DNA of 64,000 nt. It comes from Mayamaea pseudoterrestris (Eukaryota; Bacillariophyta; Bacillariophyceae; Sellaphorales; Sellaphoraceae). A program made the position numbers and the translations under genes. Numbering within the stretch: position 1 is the stretch's first letter; the number at the start of each line of letters is the position of its first letter. Shown here in pieces: positions 53,111 through 61,813 of the stretch. The notes below the pieces were generated by a model, which worked only from the letters and a program-made list of their open reading frames with translations, did no database searches and was not told the origin of the DNA. The stretch lies in NCBI GenBank assembly GCA_027923505.1, contig BROI01000016.1:434001-498000 (forward strand), in the 5' to 3' direction.

Positions 53111-55005
53111 TCATTGGTCAATGACGGTTGGAGCCATGGTTGGTGCAGCCGATTGGTAGGCACCGCTGCAGCATTGCCGACTGGCAAGACATGAAAAGGC
53201 ATTCCTGTAGAAATGATAAGAATGTGGTGTGAGGAAGCAGACCACATGGCTTCATTTTGTACCTTATCGTAGCTTACTTTGTTTGCAAAAATCCATAGTC
53301 GGTGTCGCTGTCATTAAGCGGAAGTGCTTCCGCCATAAGGCAGCTTTCGACTGCGTCGGCAGAGCAACGTGGACAATGCCGCCATATTTCGGCAATGGCA
53401 CCAGTCACAAAAGGCGTCGACATGCTCGTACCATCCATAATGGCATACCCGGTCATAGCTTGGATAGACACCAAATTTCCGTAGGATCCCATGTAGAGAC
53501 TAGTTGCATCTTCTGCGGTCATACCAATAACAGGTATATTTACTCCACTAGACTCACTGATTGCTCCGACAAGTATAGTGTTTGGAAGGTTGTTGTAGAT
53601 AATGGCAGCAACTCCGCCGCTCGCCTCGCAGTTAGCTGCCTTGACTTCAAAGGACGTTTCGCCTCGTTGAATGACGCATATATGGCCACCTGACCCTTCG
53701 CAAACATTCTTCCCAAAGTCGCTGCAAAAGACGAGCTGCCCAGCCATGCCCTCTGAGTCAGGCTGAATCGTGCCTACCATTGTTGCCGCCGTGTATGCTC
53801 CTTTTGGTCCAATAAGGACTGCCGCGTTGGTTGCATTTCCGGCAAATGTTGAAAGTATAGCCGAGCCGGGGGCAGCAATGTCCACCATACTATTATACTG
53901 AGAAAACTCGGAACGTTGCAGATTTGCATCGACAGATGCCACGGAAATCACAGAATCGTAGCTAGCTGGATCTAATGTCGGTTAAAAAGGCGCGGTTAGA
54001 TGCGATCCAGTTCGTCTAAACAATCAATGCTTCTCATTCCTTATAACACCCAACAAACTTACAATGATAGTCCGAGTTTCCGTCATTCCCAGCAGCGCTC
54101 ACCACAAGAATTCCCTGTTTTCGAATGACGGCAAAGTACTGCTCGGCGGTTCGTGACCGCGTCGATGATCCAAGGCTCATGTTAATGACTGTGGCACCAT
54201 TCTCCACGGCCCAATCCACCGCATCAATGACGGCTGAATTCTTGGAGCTGCCATCTTCACCAAAGATTTGCGCAAACATGTAGCAAACATTCTCCGTCAT
54301 GCCGACAATGCCAAGTTCATTGTTGCGACGGGCGGCGACAATGCCAAACACATGTGTTCCGTGCGGGTTGCGGGGCGTGCTCCACGTTTCGCCGTCGACG
54401 CCAAACTCACTGCCAATGCAATTGGTGTCATCGGCATTAATATCTCGACACGGCAAGTCGGGATGGTTAACGTCGGCACCGGAATCAATAATGGCAATCT
54501 TGATCGAGTTTGGATCATTGCAGGCGCCATACGTACGACTCGAATAGGCTTGATAGTTGGATGCTCCAGAGTCGCTTCCTTGCGACAGTGAAACACCATA
54601 TGGTACAATCTCGCTATTTACAGTGCTGCTGCTGTCCAGAAACACGTCAAAGTCTTGCTCGATGTAGTCAATGTCGTTTCGCCGCAGTAGCTTTTTGATT
54701 TGTCGCTTGGTCAGCGTGGCGCTCGCCGCGTTGACGCGCTTCAGTCCCTTGCCTCGCTCCTGCTTGGTGGCGGGTGCCGTTGCGTCGGGTAGACTTCTTT
54801 TTAAATTGTCCAAGGCGTGTTCGTCTTGATCCTGTTTCAAGCCGACAATGACATTGACGCGGCCAACTTCTGGCAAGCTGTGCAGAAATCGTTCCATGTG
54901 AGATTCGTCAAAATCATTGCCGCTGCCCAGCCGTCCCCATGCTGGTCTACCGATGCAAGCCAATGTCAGTAGTTGCAGCAAGTGATGGCACGTATTCGTC
55001 CTCAT
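53111..55005 (-). CDS. Secreted subtilisin-like serine protease (S8) with PA-like insert
   Basis: Three exons: 54063-55005, 53278-53971 and 53111-53204; introns of 91 and 73 bp; joined 576 aa. A signal peptide (CHHLLQLLTLACIGRPAWG) and an I9-type prodomain (VGRVNVIVGLKQDQDEHALD, DIDYIEQDFDVFL) precede the protease. The catalytic Asp is in IAIIDSGADVNHPDL, the His in NPHGTHVFGIVA, the oxyanion Asn in VVSAAGNDGNSDYHYPASYD across splice 1, and the Ser in DGTSMSTPFVTG. Between Asn and Ser lies a PA-like domain (GHICVIQRGETSFEVKAANC, GGVAAIIYNN). The last exon is inferred: GFLQTK|NAFSCLASRQCCSG uses donor GTAAGC, whereas reading on stops at once at 53274. It is an extracellular or vacuolar endopeptidase, made as a zymogen. 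Confidence 0.88.
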
Positions 55006-55632
55006 TGTCACACCAATTCAATTTGAATTAAAATGTGTGAGTCGCATGCACATACGAGTTTCGAAAATGTGAGGCAAAAATGGGCATGGCCAAAGATACC
55101 TTTCCGAAACCGAGATCCAACGCACGGTGCGCGAAACTGTGCGATATCATGACGTTTTCATTTATGAGGCTTACGTCATTCGATCATCCTTATACTCAGA
55201 GGCGTTCCAAAGAGGTCTTACCATCGTATCTACCGACCACCAAGGAGCATCAAATGTTCCGCCGTTCCACCATGGAACGAGTAAGCTCTGGCAACGTTTC
55301 GACGACCTTGCTACTTCTTTATGAAAGGACAAAGAGCGAGCATCAGAAAGGACGAGTGCGATTTTTGCTGCAGCCCGATTTGTCAATGAGCGGCTATTTG
55401 CGCTGACGCCTCTAGTTTGTTTTCAAGCATCTGCTCCACGTCCAATTCTTTACCACTGCACCTCATCAATCAATCACATACGTTTTTGTTTTTGTCATCA
55501 AATTAGTTACATCTCTGCACTGCCGCCTACTTCTATTCAAGCATCTCATCTTCCTTGTCCCGCTCGATTCCAATTCCCCTGCCAATAAAGTAAGCAAAAC
55601 AGCAATAACAATTCACATGCATTGGAAATAAA
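55006..55632. other. Divergent intergenic region
   Basis: Between the subtilase (-) and the membrane protein gene (+). A 108-codon frame at 55080-55406 lacks any recognisable feature and is treated as chance. Pyrimidine-rich 55430-55600 may be a 5' leader. Confidence 0.45.
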
Positions 55633-56466
55633 ATGCCATCATCCTTTGCCTTTCGCGCACTGCCTTCGCACAAACAGCTCGCGCGTCACGTGTTGGTGGG
55701 CATGGGTTCCGCCAGCGTTTGGCGGGGCGCCTGGTACATGTTGGACGACCACTTGTTTCCAGACGATCAAGCAAAGAGTGCGGCGGCGAGTCTCACGCTT
55801 GGCACGTTGGGCATGGCGGCGAGTCAGGGATTGGTGGCGCGCGCCGAACGAATGGCGGTTGCGTTGGCGGAGCGGACGGCGATCAAACGGACTGGTTTGA
55901 AGAGGACTGCTAGTGGTGCAGTGACAGCCGCATCATCCAAATGTCAGCATCATCAGCATCGGCCACGAGTGTTACTCGCCGCAGCTCGCTTCGGTGCACT
56001 CTACACAGTGGCATGGAGCGTCGTGTTGATATGGCGGGGCACCTGGCTCGGCTGGGATTTAATCTACGAGTCGCTCCATGCACCGGAGCAGCAGTGCGAG
56101 CGCGAGCCGCTTACTAATGCAACTACAACATCACCAACAATTATTAAAAGCACCGACGCTGGCCACTTGACCAGGAGCGGCTTGCTTTCGCATTTCACGG
56201 CCACTTGTCTCCTGCTGGCGTCGGGCTTGTTTGCCAGTGTCCTGGCGCCGCCGGCGGCGGCGAGCATTATCAGAGACACTTCCGTCAGGGGTCCGGCGCA
56301 GCGGCTGGCGCGTCAATTGTTTGCTAGTGGTAATCGTAGTAATAGCATTGTGGTGAGGCGAAACATGTTGTCGACAACGACGAGGAGGAGGCGGAACCAC
56401 GTGACGTCCAAGCTGCGGCGGAAGAATGCGTCTCTAATGGATGGTGCAATTCGCAAAAGATTTTGA
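55633..56466 (+). CDS. Multi-pass membrane protein with paired WRG motifs, unknown function
   Basis: Intronless, 277 aa, ATG at 55633. Two halves share a pattern: VGMGSASVWRGAWYMLDDHL in the first and AWSVVLIWRGTWLGWDLIYE in the second, each followed by hydrophobic segments (SLTLGTLGMAAS; GLLSHFTATCLLLASGLFAS). An internal duplication is likely. The 'WRG.W...D' pattern recalls the Fuseless-type membrane proteins of animals, but this is a weak resemblance and I give no function. The C-terminus is strongly basic (TTTRRRRNHVTSKLRRKN). It converges on the gene ending at 56579 with only 112 bp between stops. Confidence 0.65.
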   Translation: MPSSFAFRALPSHKQLARHVLVGMGSASVWRGAWYMLDDHLFPDDQAKSAAASLTLGTLGMAASQGLVARAERMAVALAERTAIKRTGLKRTASGAVTAASSKCQHHQHRPRVLLAAARFGALYTVAWSVVLIWRGTWLGWDLIYESLHAPEQQCEREPLTNATTTSPTIIKSTDAGHLTRSGLLSHFTATCLLLASGLFASVLAPPAAASIIRDTSVRGPAQRLARQLFASGNRSNSIVVRRNMLSTTTRRRRNHVTSKLRRKNASLMDGAIRKRF

Positions 56467-56578
56467 TAAGCTAAAACATACTACACATTGCACAGCACTT
56501 ACATCTTTTACTTTAATGTCATCTAGTTTGTTATGATATATATACAAAACGAGGAGTACCTCGTTTACAAAAAATGTT

Positions 56579-56854
56579 CTACTTCTTGGCCAAGTTGCGC
56601 AGTGAGCGACGCACAGGGCTTGGAGCAGTCGCCGTCTCGACGGTACTTGTCCGCGAGTATGATCCAGTGTAGACGACTGGTTCATCTTCCGAGTCTTCAT
56701 TGACTGGTTCATCATTTGATTCGTCGTCGTTATCGTCATTATCATTGTCGTCGACCAGATCATGCTGCTGCTGCTGCTGCTGCTCACTGGTCGGCTCGTT
56801 GTCAGCGTCTTCCTGACCATCATCTTCGTCATCCTCCTGACCAATATCTTCCTG

Positions 56855-56899
<45 letters not shown>

Positions 56900-58588
56900 A
56901 TCATCCTTGCGCTCCGCCGCACTCGGAAGCCGCGCCAAAATCCAGCAAACGGCTCGATATAAAACGGGAACCTTGGCGTCTTTGTCGTCACCGTCGTCAT
57001 CATGATTATGACTCGCCAAAATGCCCAGCAGTGTCAAGTCGCGCTGCAACACGCCGTAAACCTTGGTGACAACCACCTTTAATGTCAGCGACCACCAAAC
57101 GACGAATAGAAAGATATTAATCAACGGAATCCACCAAAGTAGCGACGCCAACACGTTGAGTAGCATGGTGAGCAGCGTGTTGATAATCCAGTATTCCAGC
57201 GTCACCAGCATGGACCACTCGTGGTCGGCAGCGGCCACAATCGTTTGATCAACTGGATCCAGTGGCATGTTTAGTGCCGCTTTTTTATTGGCAGCAGCAG
57301 TAGTCGACGGACGTTTAATTTGACGAGTCTCGGCAACTACTCCTCGTCGCGCAGCACTCTCACGACACGCACTCACACTCTTGGCCAGTGGCAGCACCCA
57401 CTGCACGTACAAGACGGCCAACACCGAGCAACCAGGTAGAGGCAGCAGCAGCCACACACAAGGCAGCACCAACTGCTGCCCCTGCTGCAGCGCCAGTAAT
57501 AACCAGTCGCGCGTTTGCGGCGACACTATCCGCACCGTGGCCAAAACGTGCAGTATTGGCGTCGTGGGAGTGACAATGTATTTGTTCCAGGTTGCGGGCG
57601 AGACGACGGAGGAAACATTGTCAACCAGTTTTTCGTAAATGGGTTCCAGTGTGCGACGCAGCAGCTGCAGTGGTCGGCCATCCAAGTCTCCATGCCGCTG
57701 CTGCACCAATAGATATGGCATGACGTAGAGCCACACGTAACACAACAGCTCTAGCGTTTGCAGCAGTGCCGAGTAGCGTTTGGCAAGCTTGACGAGCTGC
57801 CATCCAAAAATTGGAACCGTTTGCAGCGCCAATATAGCGAGCGATACGCTCGCGTGCACCATCCAGTAGCAAATCCAAAAGTGCAAGCGATCGTCCAAAG
57901 ACCATTCGTCCGTGGCAGCGCTGGGAGTTGATGTACCAGTACTAGATTTTCGGCGCCCCGACTGGCTACTCAATGGATGCGTTCGTGCAAACATGGACAA
58001 GCCGGACCTGCGTCGAGCGGGTGTTTGAATCTCCGTACTATCCTTGCGCTTGCCCGAAGCTGCTGTAGTATTCTTCGTATCGCCGTCAACGCCGTCACTG
58101 CTTCTTGCCATCGACTTGCTATACATTTGCACATCATGCGCCAGCAACACGGAACAAACCAGTGGCAGCAGCTTACTCAAGCATGTTGTCAGCATGGTTT
58201 GCGTTGCCAAGTAGACCATGATTGACGGAAACAGTTGATGCAGAAACAAACACAGAATCCAAAATAGCACGTGAGGAATCAAGACTCCGCAAATGGACGA
58301 GACGCGACTAATGCGATGGACGGCGCGTGTGTAAATCTGTATTATTGAAGATGGTGAATCGTCGTATAGTTTTTGCGGATGAATGGGAGACATGGTGTTC
58401 GTCGTCATGGTGATTGGAGTGTTAGCAGCTGCAGGGTGAGATGACAATGGCGTAGAATCGTGTTGTTGCACACTCAACGACCCCAGGACAACGACTGGAC
58501 GATGCTTCGACTTGGCGCTGCTCCACGTTTGACGCAAACGCGGCGAGCAGTGACAAATCGTCGCCATAATACAGAGATACTTTTGCAT
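56579..58588 (-). CDS. Large multi-pass membrane protein with acidic C-terminus
   Basis: 669 aa as an open frame from ATG 58588. Several hydrophobic blocks are present: VLIPHVLFWILCLFLHQLFP, FWICYWMVHASVSLAILALQ, LLCYVWLYVMPYLL, LVLPCVWLLLPLPGCSVLAV, LEYWIINTLLTMLLNVLASL and WWIPLINIFLFVVWWSLTLK. The 'YW...P' blocks recall the TB2/DP1/HVA22 (REEP) ER-shaping family, present here perhaps twice, but this is tentative. The C-terminal 110 residues are Asp/Glu/Gln-rich and end with SLRNLAKK. The N-terminus is uncertain: residues before MSPIHPQKLYDDS may be intronic, because a good acceptor (CCCTGCAG) lies at about 58430. It may be joined to the frame at 58768-59298. Confidence 0.6.
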
Positions 58589-58767
58589 TCACAATCGCAG
58601 GTCGCTCTTTCATGGCGACGAATGCCATCGGCACGACGGCGATCCAAAGCCATCATGAAAACTCCAACGCGCGACACCGTTGCATAAAACGTATTCGTGT
58701 CGCATGCGACTCGACGAGCTACCACGCGCCCAGCAAGCAAGCGACAGCAATAGTATACTCAGTCTCA

Positions 58768-59298
58768 TCATGAACGTACCTGCACTAGCTTCAGTCGCGA
58801 CTGTTCGTATTTGCGAGACGCAGCCAATCGTCGGCGACTCGCCCACGTTTTGACTCGCCTAGTATACGTTTGTCGCATCAGCCACTTGCGCAAGTACCAC
58901 ACCAATACGAAACTTCCAACCGCGACTAATTCCATGCCAACGTGACGCGGCTCCAAGTGCAACTGCCAATGAATCAGTTTTTGCAAGTAAATTTGCAGCT
59001 GCTTTGCCGCCGTGTATGCCACTGGACCAGCCAGTTTCACAAGCGCATTCGAAACGAGCCGCCCCGCGATGAGCAGCAGCAAGCAGAATGGTTGCAACGT
59101 CATGATTACCAATCGACTCGTCGTGGACATGGCGCGATATACGTCGCTACTGGCCGTCCAAAGGGCGTCATTGTATTCGCCCACGGATGGAATGGAAAGT
59201 GCTGCTTTCGTTTGAAGTGCAGCGTCGACAAGTTTGGAAACGATTACGGCGTAGGACAGTGGCTGCTGCGGCGCATGTTCCAAGAGCACTTCGTTCAT
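58768..59298 (-). CDS. Membrane protein or 5' exon of the downstream gene
   Basis: Open frame of 176 codons from ATG 59298. Hydrophobic segments IMTLQPFCLLLLIAGRLVSN and LVAVGSFVLVWYLRKWLM are followed by a basic region (RRVKTWASRRRLAASRKYEQ). Just before its stop is a donor-like CAG|GTACGT (58779 downwards), so this is probably exon 1 of the gene ending at 56579. I could not find an acceptor in the right phase with a good pyrimidine tract. The strong acceptor near 58430 is out of phase with this donor. The linkage is therefore unproven. Confidence 0.5.
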   Translation of the reverse strand: MNEVLLEHAPQQPLSYAVIVSKLVDAALQTKAALSIPSVGEYNDALWTASSDVYRAMSTTSRLVIMTLQPFCLLLLIAGRLVSNALVKLAGPVAYTAAKQLQIYLQKLIHWQLHLEPRHVGMELVAVGSFVLVWYLRKWLMRQTYTRRVKTWASRRRLAASRKYEQSRLKLVQVRS

Positions 59299-59580
59299 GG
59301 CAGATTGTGTATGTAGATTGGTTCTATCGTTAGCTTGCAGTCTTGTGTTACAATAATGACTGAGGAATGCAGCAGCGTGATGGATGGAGAATGGTCGCTT
59401 GTCGCGATTCGTCGCTACGCCGAGCTTGTTATGGTTTCGGGGTAAATGCAGACGTCATACTCGGGACTCATGCTCACGTTGGCTTCCACGTGTCACGCGC
59501 GCCAAGATCCTTCGCCTTGCGCAGCTCCACCCATGCATTTCCAAAAGCTGCATCCTCGCATCCAAACGAAATATACTAAA

Positions 59581-60020
59581 ATGTTTAGAACTAGAGTACG
59601 TGCCAATGGAATGCATTCAGAGTAGTATGAGCAATGTTATAATGGCTTGGTGGTTTAAAATTGAGAACTTGTTATACGCTCGTTTCACTCACTCGTTTCG
59701 TCCTGTATCTCTTCATCACATAGGCTCTTTGCCGCACACTGAAACCACTGGGCGACCGCGTCTTGGTGCGACGAGCCGCCAAGGAGACGCAAACGAGCGG
59801 CGGCATTTTTCTGCCCACCGACAAGACCAAGGACCCCAACGAGGGCACCGTCGTGGCGGCGGGACCGGGTGAGCGCGACGTGTCGGGTACGCTGCATGCG
59901 ACAACGTTGAGTGAAGGAGATGTTGTATTGCTTCCGGAATATGGAGGCTCCAAGGTCAAGATTGGTGATGATGAATTGTTCTTGTTTCGGGAGTCGGATA
60001 TTTTGGGAAAGTTTGAGTAA
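59581..60020 (+). CDS. Chaperonin 10 (GroES/HSP10)
   Basis: Exon 1 59581-59595 and exon 2 59724-60020 with a 128-bp phase-0 intron (GTACGT...CATAG). The join gives MFRTRALCRTLKPLGDRVLV, the expected cpn10 start, and a protein of 103 residues. ETQTSGGIFLPTDKTKDPNE contains the mobile loop, TVVAAGPGERDVSG the beta core, and VVLLPEYGGSKVKIGDDELF followed by LFRESDILGKFE the typical end. An in-frame ATG at 59446 would add 45 residues without clear targeting character. The short Arg-containing start fits mitochondrial import, but a plastid location cannot be excluded. It caps the chaperonin-60 ring and assists protein folding. Confidence 0.85.
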
Positions 60021-60169
60021 ATAATGGACATGGTAAAAGCTGAGGCCGCAGGAACGCAAGCATGTATACTTTGGAAAAGAGTAAATGGTTGCAGTAACAA
60101 CGATATTACACAACGGTAGAATTCTATTGGAAGGACAGGTAGAGTAGCGAGTCGTTAGGTAGTACAGCA

Positions 60170-61525
60170 TTACCATCGTTCGCCTCGTGGCATGTCTAAA
60201 TCGTCGTCGTCCAGACGCATGTCATTTCGTCCCTCGTTCCGCCGGCGATGATCATCGCTTCCAGCAGCAGCAGGTCTTCTTTCATTACTTCGTCTCCTAC
60301 TATCGTCATCCTCGCCAATATCATTGTTGCTGCTAGCCGATCGATTCTCTATGGCGTTCGACACTTGCCTGTAGACTAAGTTAAACGCCGCCACGATGCG
60401 ACGCCGCACTCCATGCTGTCGATCCAGAATCAGTAGCTTGTCCAACACCTTGCCGGCCACGACACCCAGCTTGCTCGTTAGATGCAGCTTGTCATTCACT
60501 TGGATCATTTCTCTTGACAGCGCTACAACGCGGGCGCCCATGCAGCGGCTCAAGTCGCCGCGCGCCGAGTCGAGCGTCGTGGATACACCCAGCAAACCGG
60601 CTCCCAGCAAGGCACCCATCCAGGTGGGAAGGAGCGGCAGGCTGCCACCGCAAACGGCGCCGACGAAGCACATGGCAATCAGCGTGTAGAGGGAATTGTA
60701 GTTCATGGCTGCGTCGTAGTCGTCCATTGCAACGTCATTATGATTCAATCTCATGTCGTCATGTATGATTCTCACTGGAAACCCCACGCGCGGCTGCATC
60801 TGGAGACTCGCTTTCAAGTGCGGCATGGTCGGATGCAATCTTCGCACACGCTTGGTGCGACGGAGCGTCAGCAGCAGCGCCAGTCCCAGCGCGCGCACCA
60901 ATTCGCCGTAGCTGTTGCGCAACCAAGATGCCAGTAGAAACAAGCATGACAGCGTCGTCACCAAGACGACATTGGACTTTTGGAGCAGCGAGTGGCTCAA
61001 TGCTTGCCCTAATCCAGCGCCAACGAGTAGACAAGCAGCTGCCAGCGTCAATCGTCCGGTGCGTGTGGACATTTGCCGTGTGAAAGCGTCCTGCCGCGGC
61101 GAAACGTACAATGGACCGTTTCTGGAGTCGTGCAAATGAGCCATAGTTGCTTGTTCATCCATGTCGGGACGCATGGTGACTGGAAGCTCGTCGTCATGAT
61201 CGGTGGCTGCTTTGACATTCGAGGCTTCCGTCTCGCTCCGTTGCTGAAACTCGTAGTGAATCGGCGTCAGCGGACGAGGCGGCGGAGGCGGCGGCGGCGG
61301 CGGCAGTCTTGATGGATCGCCATGCTGCTCCACTGGACGCTGTTGCTCATAAACTGGCGGTCCTTGTCGTTTGTCATGAGCATTATAACGAGGAATTGAT
61401 GTTTGTCGATGGCTTTGTTCATTGCTCGTCCAGCCGATGCCAGTGGAGGAGCTGGAAGCACGCGCAGCTATTGTATACAGCGAAAGTAGCTGTAGTGATC
61501 TTCTGCATGTTCCATTTAGATGCAT
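60170..61525 (-). CDS. Membrane protein with proline-rich N-terminal region, unknown function
   Basis: Intronless, 451 aa, ATG at 61525. A possible signal sequence (SLQLLSLYTIAARASSSS) is followed by a hydrophilic, Pro-run-containing region and then hydrophobic blocks LTLAAACLLVGAGLGQALS, VVLVTTLSCLFLLASWL, ALGLALLLTL, and YTLIAMCFVGAVCGGSLPLL followed by TWMGALLGAGLLGVSTTL. The last resembles Gly-rich membrane hairpins. The C-terminus is Arg/Asp-rich and disordered. I do not recognise a family. A TACCGGTG motif lies about 100 bp upstream of the start, at 61629. Confidence 0.6.
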   Translation of the reverse strand: MHLNGTCRRSLQLLSLYTIAARASSSSTGIGWTSNEQSHRQTSIPRYNAHDKRQGPPVYEQQRPVEQHGDPSRLPPPPPPPPPRPLTPIHYEFQQRSETEASNVKAATDHDDELPVTMRPDMDEQATMAHLHDSRNGPLYVSPRQDAFTRQMSTRTGRLTLAAACLLVGAGLGQALSHSLLQKSNVVLVTTLSCLFLLASWLRNSYGELVRALGLALLLTLRRTKRVRRLHPTMPHLKASLQMQPRVGFPVRIIHDDMRLNHNDVAMDDYDAAMNYNSLYTLIAMCFVGAVCGGSLPLLPTWMGALLGAGLLGVSTTLDSARGDLSRCMGARVVALSREMIQVNDKLHLTSKLGVVAGKVLDKLLILDRQHGVRRRIVAAFNLVYRQVSNAIENRSASSNNDIGEDDDSRRRSNERRPAAAGSDDHRRRNEGRNDMRLDDDDLDMPRGERW

Positions 61526-61813
61526 TGTATTGTTTCGCTACGAACAACTCGGGCAGCGCGACGCGGCATCAATTTTGTCATGGTCGAGTTAACGATGGAA
61601 CCAGAAACGGCGCGGTTCCACAAACCATTACCGGTGCGATGTTCTTGTGCTTAACTTTTAACCGTAAGTCTTCGGCAGCCGCATCCGCCGACGACCGGCC
61701 TTCGAATGACTGCAATGGAGGGTTGCATACTTCCGTCAAGTATCAAGTGAATTTATATTTAAAATCAGGCTAATTTGATAGGTTAGATATAATAAATCAT
61801 TGATTGCATCATC

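Noticed and set aside
55080-55406. 108-codon + strand frame upstream of the WRG membrane protein
   Set aside because: No domain, no homology I recognise, and it lies in what should be promoter and leader sequence.
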